64,000 nucleotides of DNA from NCBI GenBank assembly GCA_028829895.1, contig CM054180.1, positions 119,582,473 through 119,646,472 of the forward strand. The letters run 5' to 3'. The translations under genes and the position numbers were made by a program. How positions within the stretch are numbered: the stretch's first letter is position 1; every line of letters starts with the position of its first letter. Under the pieces are notes generated by a model. The model saw nothing but the letters and a program-made list of their open reading frames with translations, made no database searches and was not told where the DNA came from. The stretch comes from Sinotaia quadrata (taxonomy: Eukaryota; Mollusca; Gastropoda; Architaenioglossa; Viviparidae). Below are positions 48,975 through 60,031 of this stretch, piece after piece.

Positions 48975-49527
48975 GGCAAATTGGCAAAATCATTTTAATA
49001 TCGTTTATAAACAAGCTTTCAAAACCACCTTAATATCATTAATAGACAAGCTGACAAAACCTACTTAATATCATTAATAGACAAGTTGACAAAACCATCT
49101 TAATATCATTCAGAGACAAATTGACAAAACCATCTTAATATCATTAATAGACAAGCTGACAAAACCTTCTTAATATCATTCATAGACAAGTTGACAAAAC
49201 CATCTTAATATCATTAATAGACAAGCTGACAAAACCTTCTTAATATCATTCATAGACAAGTTGACAAAACCACCTTAATATCATTAATAGACAAGTTGAC
49301 AAAATCATCTTAATATCATTAATAGACAAGCTGACAAAACCTTGTTAATATCATTCATAGACAAGTTGACAAAACCATCTTAATATCATTTCATAGACAA
49401 GTTGACAAAACTATCTTAATAGTTTTCATAGACAAGCTGACAAAACCATCTTAATATCATTCATAGACAAGTTTAAAAAAACCATTCTAATATCATTCAT
49501 AGACAGGTTGACAAAACCATTTTAAGT
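48975..49527. repeat. Minisatellite, 35-bp unit, about sixteen copies, 5' of CYP-A
   Basis: Units read 'tagacaagctgacaaaacc' followed by 'ttcttaatatcatt'. Two main variants (gctg with aatag, gttg with catag) partly alternate. The array starts about 60 bases upstream of the CYP-A ATG, in the expected 5' leader or promoter region. Confidence 0.92.
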
Positions 49528-50485
49528 GTACAGGATTAAATTTGGTTTTATGCACGTGTGATGATTCCGTCTCCATTGAGTCAAGTAGACTGGTGGGCGA
49601 AGATTCTGGATAAGTGATGCCAAACCATGGGACAGTTTTCTGAATAGCACATGTATTGTTCAAGGAATCACACATAGACAATATTACAAGTCAATGACAC
49701 AAACATATACGCACTGGTTACAGTTATATTACTGTTAGTGCAGCTTCTCACAGATGTTGAGTGTAATAAGCGGCCATGCTTATTGCCACACTCCCGCTTC
49801 CGCCACAGCTCTCTGAGTCAACTTGGATCTAGTTAACCTGCTCGCCACACACTCTGCGACAGTCTTGGAATATCTCGACAGACTTTAGCATTGTCCTGCA
49901 ACTCTAACGAGTACCGGTCTTGAGACTTGTGAATTTTCGATCGCCGATGCCAGTCTCCCAGACTAGACACCTTCCTGGCTTTCCGAAAAATGTTTTCAGA
50001 AAAAAACACCCCATTTACATCACTCGTATCCGCCACACATGGCGTTGATTACCTCTCCCTAAGAGTTGAAGTCCAGAGTTCTGAAGAGAACACTCTGCTC
50101 ACTGGCTGCTTCTCGTCGTCTTTCTGATTAGCAACAGCGGCCGTGATTGTAGCAGAATCTTGATGGAATCTAGGTACTGGAATTTAGTTTTCCACCGGAA
50201 CCTTGAGAGAATCTAGATACTGGAATTTTAGATTGAACCTCGATGGAACCTCGATCATGAATTCTAAAGCTGTAACATATATGATGGTTCATGCGTCCAT
50301 GCTCGGTTTCACTAAGTGTTAAGTCTGCAACCTTATTCTCGTTCTTATAATTATTATACTTTTACAATTTTGCAAATTAAATTCTTTCAGTCGAGAATAA
50401 AATTACAAGTTTACAACAATTCAAAATTTAGCAAGAATTCAATTGCAAATAAAATCAGTTGGGCAAAACTTTATGGAGTATTCAC
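49528..50485. other. Stretch upstream of the CYP-A minisatellite, no gene seen
   Basis: It is less AT-rich at 49740-50200 than its surroundings. A 67-codon minus-strand frame at 50036-49833 has no recognised domain. No promoter element could be defended. Confidence 0.4.
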
Positions 50486-50489
50486 AATC

Positions 50490-51880
50490 AATAATGTCTT
50501 AACCCGAATCAAGTGATATTTTCTCCATGACGTAGGAATCACTACCATCTGAATCTAGCTCAGTATCAGGCTCAGAATCAGAATTAATTACAACGATTTT
50601 CGTGAAACAATTTTTTGGGGTAATACAGTAATTCATGATAAATTCAAGATGGCGGGCAAGGACGCGTCCTTTGTTATGATTTTTAACGTGAGAATATGAG
50701 CATGAAATAATAAAATAGAACTTTAAAAAATATTAGTTTTATAAGTTAATATCGAATTTTGACGCACAACCTGTTTTGTAAGTAAAATGTTTTTAAAATA
50801 ATATTTTGTATGTAAGTTTAGGATTGATGGATTTTTTTTGTCCTCGACTGAAGAAAGTTAAACGAAATGCAGTTCATCTGATATACTTATTTCAAGCGAA
50901 AGAAACCTCAGCCAGAAATGTGCCAACAACACGTATATCACTAATTTCGGAGCTCATTATTAATTATTCCCAAACTAATATAAATGAAACAAGAAAGCGA
51001 AGATTACTTACAGACAGTCAACTACGATTGCTGTTTAATTCTCAATAAAACACGTATGAACCCGCTGGCGCAAAATAGGTTATGGGTTATGTTATATTAG
51101 ACTTGTTATGCACAGCGGTCGACCGGCAATTTAGCACAGTGCATTCAGTAACGGAGCGCACGCAAGCACGACATCGTTCCCCTTCGTGATCACACCAGAA
51201 CTTGTACTGCATCGAGCGCTAAAAGTACAGTCACGGGAAGGCGTGACCAAAATGGCGTCTAATTTGGAAACTGAGGGAGAACATGGCGTTGTGTTTTATT
51301 GCTATTCAAAGAAAACTAGCATTCATAACTTTCTTAGTCGACCGATTAAAATTTGCCCCAAATATAAGAGAGTGAAAATAACGCTTTTAAGTTTTCGCAC
51401 CAATCAGAGATTAACAGTAAGTCCTTAATCAAATTATGTAGCTTAAAGCAATGCTTCAATTCAATTTGACTTTAATCTTAAAATTATAGATTTAAGTCTA
51501 ACACCAAACCATGTAACCGAGCACAATATACAGAAAAACATACAACACATAAATTAGTCGTCAGCAATGACCATACAGCAAACAAATCAGTTCTGCCGCT
51601 AGAGACGTCATGGAGTCGGCAAAAACTACACAACACAATTAATTCATCAGAGGCGCTATAAAGGATTTTGACCTTGGCTATCCTAACATCCGTTTAAAGT
51701 ACAGCGCAGTGCTATACATGTGTTATCAAAATTAGCGTGCCTCTTTCAGAAAGAACCGACGATTTTCTCCCCCAAGTTATGGTAACTATGTACAACACTG
51801 TGCTCAATATTCAAGTTCAGTGGGTGTGAAACAAAACTCATTTCTTTCTTATGGACTACAAGAAAAATACACGTGTGATG
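50490..51880. repeat. REP1 dispersed repeat, third locus
   Basis: This matches the 38.48-40.27 kb copy along most of its length: 'caagatggcgggcaagga', 'taacgtgagaatatgagcat', the 'cggagctcatta' block, 'cattcataactttcttag', and the end block with 'gagacgtcatggagtcggc'. It ends near 'acaagaaaaatacacg', as does the first cluster near 3810. Confidence 0.8.
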
Positions 51881-52312
51881 TTTAAGAGTCTCTCTTGCAT
51901 AACGTAAAGAAGATTAATGTAGAGGTGTAGATAGCCATTTATTTTTTCACGTTTTTTCGTGAGCTAAGTCTGACGGAAAGGACTATTTCCGACTCGGAAG
52001 CATAAAAATGTTGTTGCGAGCACAACTGACTAACGGATGGTGGCGGGAGGGGTGAGATGAGCAACAGCTGACTAAAGATATAGTTTTCCGGCCAGAAGAT
52101 TAAATAGGTTGTTGCGAACGTGAGTGAGTGACAAACGGTGGCTGTAAGGGGGTGAGATGAGTGGTTCCGGTCAGCTGATACGTGAAGTAGTATTAAATGG
52201 CCAGTCAAACACTTTTCCAATTAATTTCAATCAATGTTCGAAGTCCACATCCCATTACTTCAGGGAAAACGAAAATTGTAGAAACAGATGTGTGTGTGTG
52301 TGTGTGTGTGTA

Positions 52313-52375
<63 letters not shown>

Positions 52376-53354
52376 AAGAGATGTAAGACAAGATATTTTG
52401 AAAACCAAACGGTACACGTGGCAGGTTACTTATTTTTGCAATAGAATGAATCTAAAATATATAATTCAAGACAAAAGCAAAATCCGCTACGGAATTTCCC
52501 ATGTGCAAATCTTCCTTTCAATATTTTACTTTTCGATCATGTTGGTCTACATTGAAGAGAGAGGAGAGAGAATAAAAGATGCACATACTGACGAAGTAAC
52601 AATGTCACGTGACAGATCCGGAGAGCAGGAGATGGTCGCACAAATACATCGTTAGCAATTTGCTGAAAATCCGAAGAGAAATAAAATTTTCTCTCTTTTG
52701 GGGAAAACCTCTCTATTCCCAACAATGAATCTGTATTTTCGAAAATGCCTGTGGAAAAGACCTTGACCTTTATCACATATCATGGTTCTCGATTACAAAA
52801 TTGCATTCGTAAAAATGCCTCCCTTGTGGGAAAAACCAACTTTTAAATGTACGCCTGTTCGATGATGTGTTAAACTGATTAAAAGAATATGAATACAATT
52901 TTCAGGAATGAAAAATTTCGTTCTGTTGAAATCACCCATGGCAAACGTAGAGCCAAAGCTACAGAAGCAATCTGGTCATGGTGTAATGGAGAGGCACACT
53001 TACACTCAAAGTACTCAAAAAGCGACTGAAAAATACAAATAAGACACGACTACGTAACAAGCACATTAATATTCAACTCCTTGCCTACAACTGAAAAATA
53101 GGATTTAAAAAAAAGAAAGTATTCAAATTCCAACATAGATACGCTAAGAGGGGTCTCTCGTCCCACTTCTATTCATGCACGACCAGAAGATAAGATCAAT
53201 GAGTATTTTTATTTTGATAAAAAGTATTTCGCTTTAATGGACTGCTAACATTAGAATGCATTGTGTGTAGCATTCTTCCCTGTCAGAGGTAAGGATATTA
53301 AGACTACTATGCATATGCTCGGAATAATGTAACCGGTGTACATACAAATGAATG
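51881..53354. other. Gene-free stretch
   Basis: No exon recognised. It contains the GT/GA microsatellite listed separately; frames around 52157-52776 are unrecognised. Confidence 0.45.
52291..52380. repeat. (GT)n and (GA)n microsatellite pair
   Basis: About 33 bases of GT run directly into about 55 bases of GA, leaving an uninterrupted purine strand. Confidence 0.95.
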
Positions 53355-53359
53355 GATGG

Positions 53360-53409
53360 ATAAATAGACAGACAGACGGACGGACGGACGGATGGATGGA
53401 TGGATGGAC

Positions 53410-53491
<82 letters not shown>

Positions 53492-53492
53492 G
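53360..53492. repeat. (GGAC)n, (GGAT)n and (GATA)n microsatellite
   Basis: A compound tetranucleotide tract ending in about 80 bases of perfect GATA. Confidence 0.95.
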
Positions 53493-53842
53493 TTCTTTAT
53501 TATTTGTGCAATTCAATGATTGCATGCGTGCACGTTTCATTCCACTGCATACAATGACGTCAATTTGACAATTTTTAAAATGCACTTCCATTCCGTTCTT
53601 CTCCCACGAATAGATGATCTGCCCCATAACCACAGTCCATGCGTACGTATGTAGTTTGGAATTAGTGGATTCAAAGAATTACATACAGTAATACAGTAAG
53701 TAAGTGAATTGTTCCTCTGAGAATGGATCACAAGTAAAGACTTGTTTGCCAAACTTCATAGTTTGAGTTACGATTTTTGCAAATACACGCCCACATCGCT
53801 AGCCGGTCTCAATATGACCGCTTACAAAATCAATCTTTCTGT

Positions 53843-53975
53843 TGTGTGTGTGTGTGTGTGTGTGTGTCGCGCTCATTTTGTCATTTGATTTTCTGTTTTG
53901 TTGCTCTTATTTTTTGAATATATTTATTGTCTTTCTCTCTTATAACACACAAATATATATATATACGCGCGCGCA

Positions 53976-54023
<48 letters not shown>
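53843..54023. repeat. (GT)n tract followed by a (CA)n tract
   Basis: GT at 53843-53867 and CA at about 53977-54022 face each other about 110 bases apart, so the two could pair as an imperfect hairpin. Confidence 0.9.
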
Positions 54024-56872
54024 CTAAATACTTAATATTGCTATATCAATATTCTATCTTGCCAAGCTTATTCAATATTCTTTGAAAGTAGATATTTGTT
54101 TTATTAATGCAAATTTCAGTTCAAATGATAGGCATGCTCGCTAATTAAAATTTCACCATAAGCATTATGAACCGTGACTTAAAGAATAATACAAACAATA
54201 TGTCCAATATTCTACAAGGCATTAAAACATTTTATCCATATAACAGCAAAGTGATATATTTTAGCGGATATATTTCTGTTGGTCGCCCGTAAACTAATTA
54301 AAATCTAGGACAACACAATATTTGAGATAAATACATCCCAGTTGCTCAACCAGCCCCCAAATGAGCATTCCTCACAAAACATCGAACAAAAAAGAGAGAA
54401 TGAATTTATGACATGATGGATTTTTCATAAAATGAAGACGATAAGGAATGACAAAGTGGAGAAGAGAATTTATAAAGAATTTATTAAAAGAAAATATAGA
54501 ACAATCAAATCAAGATTTACGTAAGTTACTATTTTAAATAAATGGTCTATGTATCTCAGAGAGATCTAGTCTGCCCTAAGAGTTTCTCTTTCTATCTATC
54601 AGTTTTCCCCAAAGAATGCTTACCATTCTTTCACAGTTCTTCCTTTAATCTCGTAACAAAACAGTCCCGCAAAATATTCGGCACAAATAGAGTACACTCA
54701 AGACAAAGCAAACTTTAAAGTTAGAACACACCAAAATTAAGCTCGATTGGACACTCAAACCTCATTCTGATTGCATACAAGACGTCCATATGGTAGCTAT
54801 GCTTTTAAAAGAACAAACAATCAAACAAACAAACACAACCCACAAAAAGGTCATTAATGATGTAAAAGAAGTTGTTCCATTATGCACTGAACAAGGTAAC
54901 GTGTCACATTAGGCTGTTTCATTATGGTGTGTGAAACTGTACAATTGAAATTGTGATTGTGAAAGCAAGATAGGATAAATTAGAGCAGCTGATGATTACG
55001 TTGTGCCAAAACAATAATGCATATGATGCTATGTTGTTCCAAAATAATTTCTTTAAGCGCTATAACTGGCATGAAGTTATTTCAATGTTAGGTAGGAAAA
55101 TATTCTTTGCACCATCACCCACCCCACAAGAAAATTAAATCATCTGCTTTTGCTCTAAGCTCAACTTCCGTTCAAAGGTGATAAGAAAATGCAACCAACA
55201 GTTACTTAGGACGGAAGTTTTCCATTGTGCAAATTGTTGCCGGACATAAGTGGAGATTTGGTAATGTCGCCGCTATACTCTGGGGTGACTTTGTAATAAT
55301 GACTTATACCAACTCTGTATAATTAGCTATGATAAAAGACATCTACAAGTGCCGGTGCAGAGCATGGGTCACTGGTTAAATATGTATATCTGCAACTGTT
55401 ACGCTGATATACTGGTACGTCGCCAATTTGGCTCCGCCCCCAACTCAGAATCAGCTGAGCTTTAATGTTTATGAATAATTATATATATAATGATTACAAT
55501 TAACGAACAGGACAAGACGTACTCATTACATTATTATTTGAATTACGAAAATAACGATAGAACTAACAAACACGCGTTTTTAAAATAATAACAAGAAATT
55601 TAATAAAAGAAAGTTAACAAGATTTATAAAATTCAGTTCATCCTAAGCCAGTTCATTTCTACTGAAGTCACGTTTCGGATGGGAACTTAGCTTATGTATT
55701 GAAATGACGTCAGTCTGGTAGACTTGAATTTTGCCAGCCAATAGATCGGCACGTCCCAATTCAGCCGGGACAAGTAGAACGGCCACACAGGCACAGCCAC
55801 ACAGGCAAACAACAGGCAGCTATAAACGAGCAGCCGAGAATACACAATAACAAGAGAAAACCCTGAAACACAAACAATTGCAAAGCCTAAGTGTCCAGTC
55901 CAGTGCTCGATTAATAATTACTAAGTTTGCCATAGGCCTCTGAAAGGAAGAATATTAATATATTCATAAATAAAACATAGTATATAACATCCTAATAAAA
56001 CTTAACCATTCACACAAATACAAAGACGCTTTTACCTATATAGCCAGGGTTTTCTTCTCTCATATACGACCCAGTGTTGTTTTGGGCGGACTACCCTTTC
56101 AGTCGTCACCCTCAGACGATTTTTCAGGAAGTAGTGAAGATAACATTTTCACTGTGGTTTTTATTACCCTGCTTAGACCAGTTTCTGACCTGTTCAATTC
56201 ATTAGCTCTAAGATGATTATGTCCCTCTAACAACTCTAACCACCGGCTAAGCGTACACACTGACCACACGCTGACCGCCGCGCTCGATGACTTCAAACAC
56301 CGCAGACATCAAACGCCAGTCCCTAAATCTTCCACACATGTCTCTCATTCATTTCAGGGCTTCCCTTCTCTGTAAACAGGACGCAATACGCACTCATTCC
56401 ACAAATGAAAATTTATATAAAATATATATGTGGGAATATTTTCCCATCATACAACAGGTAACCACTACTAAGGAATGAATTACATTTTATTTCAGTACCA
56501 AAAGTTTGACAAATCCATAGTCAATAGCACTCAGTAACAAGGCAGCACTCTATGTTTGAATGTACCCTAGTCAGCACAACGAAAGTACTTTTTCTTAAAA
56601 ATTACAGTTGACGAGCAAATTATTGCAAAAATTATTATACATAACGAGTATATTTCACAAAAATAAAGTAAGAGCCAAATAGTGTTCAACTTTAATACAT
56701 TTTTCTAATGCTTTGAAAATCTCATTTAATATGATTTCACAGAGATACATATTTTTTCTTTGAAATTGGATTAATAAACATATGTGTAAAAAATTATATA
56801 TCTAATCATTGTCCATCTCAAGACAAAACAGTGAGGTATCAAAACCAAATGGAACAAGCATGGCATAGCCAA
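54024..56872. other. Gene-free stretch
   Basis: No exon, RNA or repeat family recognised. 55.6-56.3 kb is less AT-rich and holds short frames on both strands (56099-56478) without a recognised domain. Confidence 0.45.
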
Positions 56873-56995
56873 AACTAATACATCTTACGTCATGATCTAT
56901 ATTTAGCCAAAACTAATACAACTTACGTCATGATCTATATTTAGCCAAAACTAATACAACTCACGTCATGATCTATATTTAGCCACTGTACGGTG
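56873..56995. repeat. Tandem repeat, about 40-bp unit, three copies
   Basis: Three copies of 'agccaaaactaatacaactt' followed by 'acgtcatgatctatattt', about 270 bases beyond the lipoxygenase stop codon. Confidence 0.9.
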
Positions 56996-57263
56996 TCACC
57001 CACAGGAATGTTGAATGAGTCAATACCTTCCAATTCAGTTTGAGTTTAATTTCGTTTTGTTACGATTTTTGGTATACATTATTTTAATAATTTTAAAAAA
57101 AAAAAACAAACAGATGTATGCAAATTAGCATTACATTTTTTAAAATAAGCATTATTTTTATTTTGTTCAAACAATCATCCTCCCAACGTCTGAATGGCTC
57201 AAAATAAGTAAGAACCTTTTTGATAAAACAAGCACTTAAGACAGTTCAGGGTGGGTTTTTTTG

Positions 57264-57832
57264 TTAGATACTAATGGAGTTGGGCACAGAATCAGGATCA
57301 AGGAATGAGTATGGATGACTGCGTTTCATGTTGCGTTCCTTAATTATCTCCCTTATTCGGGCCAGGTCCTGGCAGAACTCCCTCCAGATTTCCAAAGCTT
57401 TCTCCTCAAACAAGAACTGGACTTCAAAGTCGCCCAGACTATTCGTTCCTTTCTGACTGAGAATCTTTGAAGAAATCATGATTTCCAGACTTGTTGCACG
57501 ATCACTCGAAAATCGGGTGTGACTGGGACAACTGCCTATGACTGGCTATTGCGACGCCTTCCATCAATAAATGTGTGAAACCCAAGTGAGTGAGAGACTG
57601 GTGGTATGTGGCATCAGCGTTATTGTACCACATCTTGACCAGCATCCAAAACAGTGGCTCTTCATTTGGTAGAAAGATGGGGTTATTGGGTCCTGGCTGT
57701 TGGAACAATTGGATGGCAATGGGTTTCAATTGACTCTTGGAGTTGACAAAGAAGAGTTCGATTGGTACACACACCATATAACCGTCTCGACATGGCACAC
57801 CTTCCAGAATTTTTAAATCGCAGAGTAAAAGA
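57264..57832 (-). pseudogene. Lipoxygenase 3' end with the middle missing
   Basis: Two coding blocks on the minus strand. The first (57832 to about 57505) follows an acceptor (tttcatgcag). It reads LLLCDLKILEGV, FFVNSKSQLKPIAIQL, NPIFLP, then HQSLTHLGFTHL with the two His of the iron site (H-x4-H), and ends HRQLSQSHPIFE before a TGA. The second (about 57480-57264) is the C-terminus: SLGDFEVQFLFEEKA, then RIREIIKERN and PNSISI, ending in the Ile whose carboxylate binds iron, then TAA. Only about 20 bases separate them. In animal lipoxygenases some 200 or more residues lie between, including the third His and the Asn ligand, so an internal deletion is inferred. Lipoxygenases peroxidise arachidonate-type fatty acids; this copy cannot be active. 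A fully intact paralogue elsewhere is likely. Confidence 0.85.
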
Positions 57833-58010
57833 CTGCATGAAACTTATTGGTTGACAAGATATATATTCGAGTTGTTCCTCTAGCCAGTAACACATTTGTT
57901 TTACAATGACACACGATAGGGCAATGCCCCAGAAAAAGTATACAGCCAATACACACACGTAACACACAAACATACACACAACCAACAAAAACACACATAC
58001 GCGTGCGCAC

Positions 58011-58011
<1 letters not shown>

Positions 58012-58042
<31 letters not shown>

Positions 58043-58097
58043 GGATGGATGGATTTATGGAAGGATTTATGGATGGATGGATGGATAGATAGATAGC
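58012..58097. repeat. (GATA)n/(GGAT)n microsatellite
   Basis: Compound GATA and GGAT/GGATTTAT repeat. Confidence 0.9.
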
Positions 58098-58262
58098 AGT
58101 GTACAAAGCCAGTCTCTAATCAGTAGTGTTAGATCAGTTAAATACTCATCGTACATAACAGTGTACAAAGCCAGTGTCTAATCAGTAGTGTTAAATCAGT
58201 TAAATACTCATCATACATAACAGTGTACAAAGCCAGTCTCTAATCAGTAGTGTTAAATACTG
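58098..58262. repeat. Minisatellite, about 62-64-bp unit, nearly three copies
   Basis: Units start 'cagtgtacaaagccagt' and run through 'ctaatcagtagtgtta' to 'actcatcatacataa'. The third copy is cut short. Confidence 0.9.
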
Positions 58263-58564
58263 TCACCACCAATCTCTGCTCACCACATGGAAAGTGAAGA
58301 ATGGCAGTTTGCCATCCGATGCACTGAGTATCGTGTAGTTGTTTTGATGATCACTCACAGGACATAATGAACCAAGATTTTTATTTGGGATGCTATTTTT
58401 ATTCTGTGTGTACTTCAGTTTTGTACAAGTAGAAAAATAAAATTTGTATTTATAGTTTAATGACTAATTGAGAAACTTATAACTTTTTCAATTAAGCAGT
58501 TATTACAAACAATAATGGATATAAAAATATGGTTCTAATGTGGAATCTTGTCATAATGTGTTAC

Positions 58565-58848
58565 CTTGAAAAGTTTTCATGGTTTCTTCCAGCCCATGTA
58601 AGTACCAGACAAAACTTGAGTCATCATATTCAAATTGCCTACCAAACACAATGGAACAGATGTTGTTGGACACACTAATGTTTGGAAGTTGCTTTAATTC
58701 GACCCTTTGACCTTGGTACAAGGCAATAGCCTTGACATAATGGCTGACCTCTTCCTGAATCTTTTGAGCCAGGACATTCTTGCCCATACCCATTTTTCTA
58801 AGGACTTCAGTAGATGCCTTGCTTGAACTCCTGTTGTGCCCAAAACAT
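58565..58848 (-). pseudogene. Orphan CYP2-type exon 2, damaged
   Basis: From about 58810 down to 58565 the frame matches CYP-A exon 2 closely: MGMGKNVLAQKIQEEVSHYV, VSNNICSIVFGRQFEYDD, then LEETMKTFQ at an intact donor (caag|gtaaca). At the 5' edge it is broken. Against CYP-A, about 13 bases are missing in the part that codes the C-helix WKEQR, which shifts the frame and removes the conserved Trp. The acceptor AG of CYP-A is AT here. No other exon of this copy is nearby: the lipoxygenase fragment lies on one side and CYP-B exon 5 on the other. It is a relic of a third P450. Confidence 0.85.
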
Positions 58849-59521
58849 AATCCCATTCAATTGCCTCTTCTAGAGGTTACTTGGTCAGCATAAAGATGCC
58901 AAACCACACCTACTATTACCTAAACCAAAGAACAATAATATGCAGACACTTGTAAACTGCCAAGGGACAGGTTTCTTTTGGCCATCAGTGAAAAATAAAT
59001 CATTAACAACTGGACTGAACACTAAAATCCTTATTTAATTCTGATGAGACTGAGTTATATGTGATTCTGATACATGTGGACATTATATCTTATTTTATTT
59101 CTGTTTCACTTAATTTTGTTTTCTTTATTAAATTTCCTTTAAGGCTATAAATATTGACTCCTTTTATCGTCCCGTCATGGTCAAATTATGTCATAGGGAC
59201 TTCATTCTCAAAGTGAGTGTGGGGGCTCGAGCTAAATTAAATATTTATGTTTTGGTACAAGGATAGATGTTTGTGACGTATTAATCCATTGTGCATCTTT
59301 TGTATATGTTTCTTTGAAAGTAAGTGCTTGCAACCGTTTTAATTTTTCAGGCAAGCAAGGAAAAGATTAATTAGACAACAGTATATTTTCTTCTCGTATT
59401 TCCATCTATCAGCATTCATCATGCATATATGTAACACCTGTTCAATCCTGATTGTTAATCCTTGCTTTGTACTGATACTAACATGTATGGCTTCTGTATA
59501 GATCGATTTCTACTTCCACAG

Positions 59522-59888
59522 TATACACACGTGTGTGTATGTTTGTATATATGTGTGTGTTTGTAAATCAATTTAAGGTAAATAAGAAATACTATTTTAT
59601 GTCAATAAAGGCATTCTACAGTAAATATAGACCTTTTACAAGAGGGTTTGCCTATCACAATATATACATGTGTATGTGTGTATGTGTATGTGTGTGTGTA
59701 TGTGTGTATGTGTATGTGTGTGTGTGTATGTGTGTGTATGTGTGTGTGTATGTGTGTGTGTGTGTGTGGTGTGGTGTGTGTGTATATGTGTGTATGTGTG
59801 TGTGTGTGTATGTGTGTGTGTATGTGTGTGTGTGTGGTGTGGTGTGTGTGTGAGTGAGTGAGTGAGTGAGTGAGTGAGTGAGTGAGTT
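59522..59888. repeat. (TGTA)n/(GT)n and (GAGT)n microsatellites
   Basis: About 190 bases of GT with scattered TATG, in which a block of about 60 bases (with 'gtggtgtggtgtgtgtg') is repeated, then about 35 bases of GAGT. Much longer than the same place in copy A. Val/Cys-rich frames are artefacts. Confidence 0.9.
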
Positions 59889-60031
59889 GCCTCGTGTCAC
59901 AAAAACAAAAAATAATTTTCTTTTTAACTGAAAAAACAGATAGAAGATTTTAGGAACACAGCGCTATAACTGCATATAGGAGCGTTGTCTCTCTCTCGAA
60001 AAGAGAACAAGCTATTCCTCCCACCCCCTCG

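Noticed and set aside
48975..49527. CRISPR-like array
   Set aside because: Units are contiguous with no unique spacers, in a eukaryotic promoter region; it is a minisatellite. The same applies to 62281-62815 and 63395-63925.
57683..57994. 103-codon minus-strand frame with a hydrophobic start
   Set aside because: Its second half is the lipoxygenase exon read in the wrong frame and its first half is intron sequence.
59533..59900. Val/Cys and Thr/His-rich frames on both strands
   Set aside because: They are products of GT and GAGT microsatellites.
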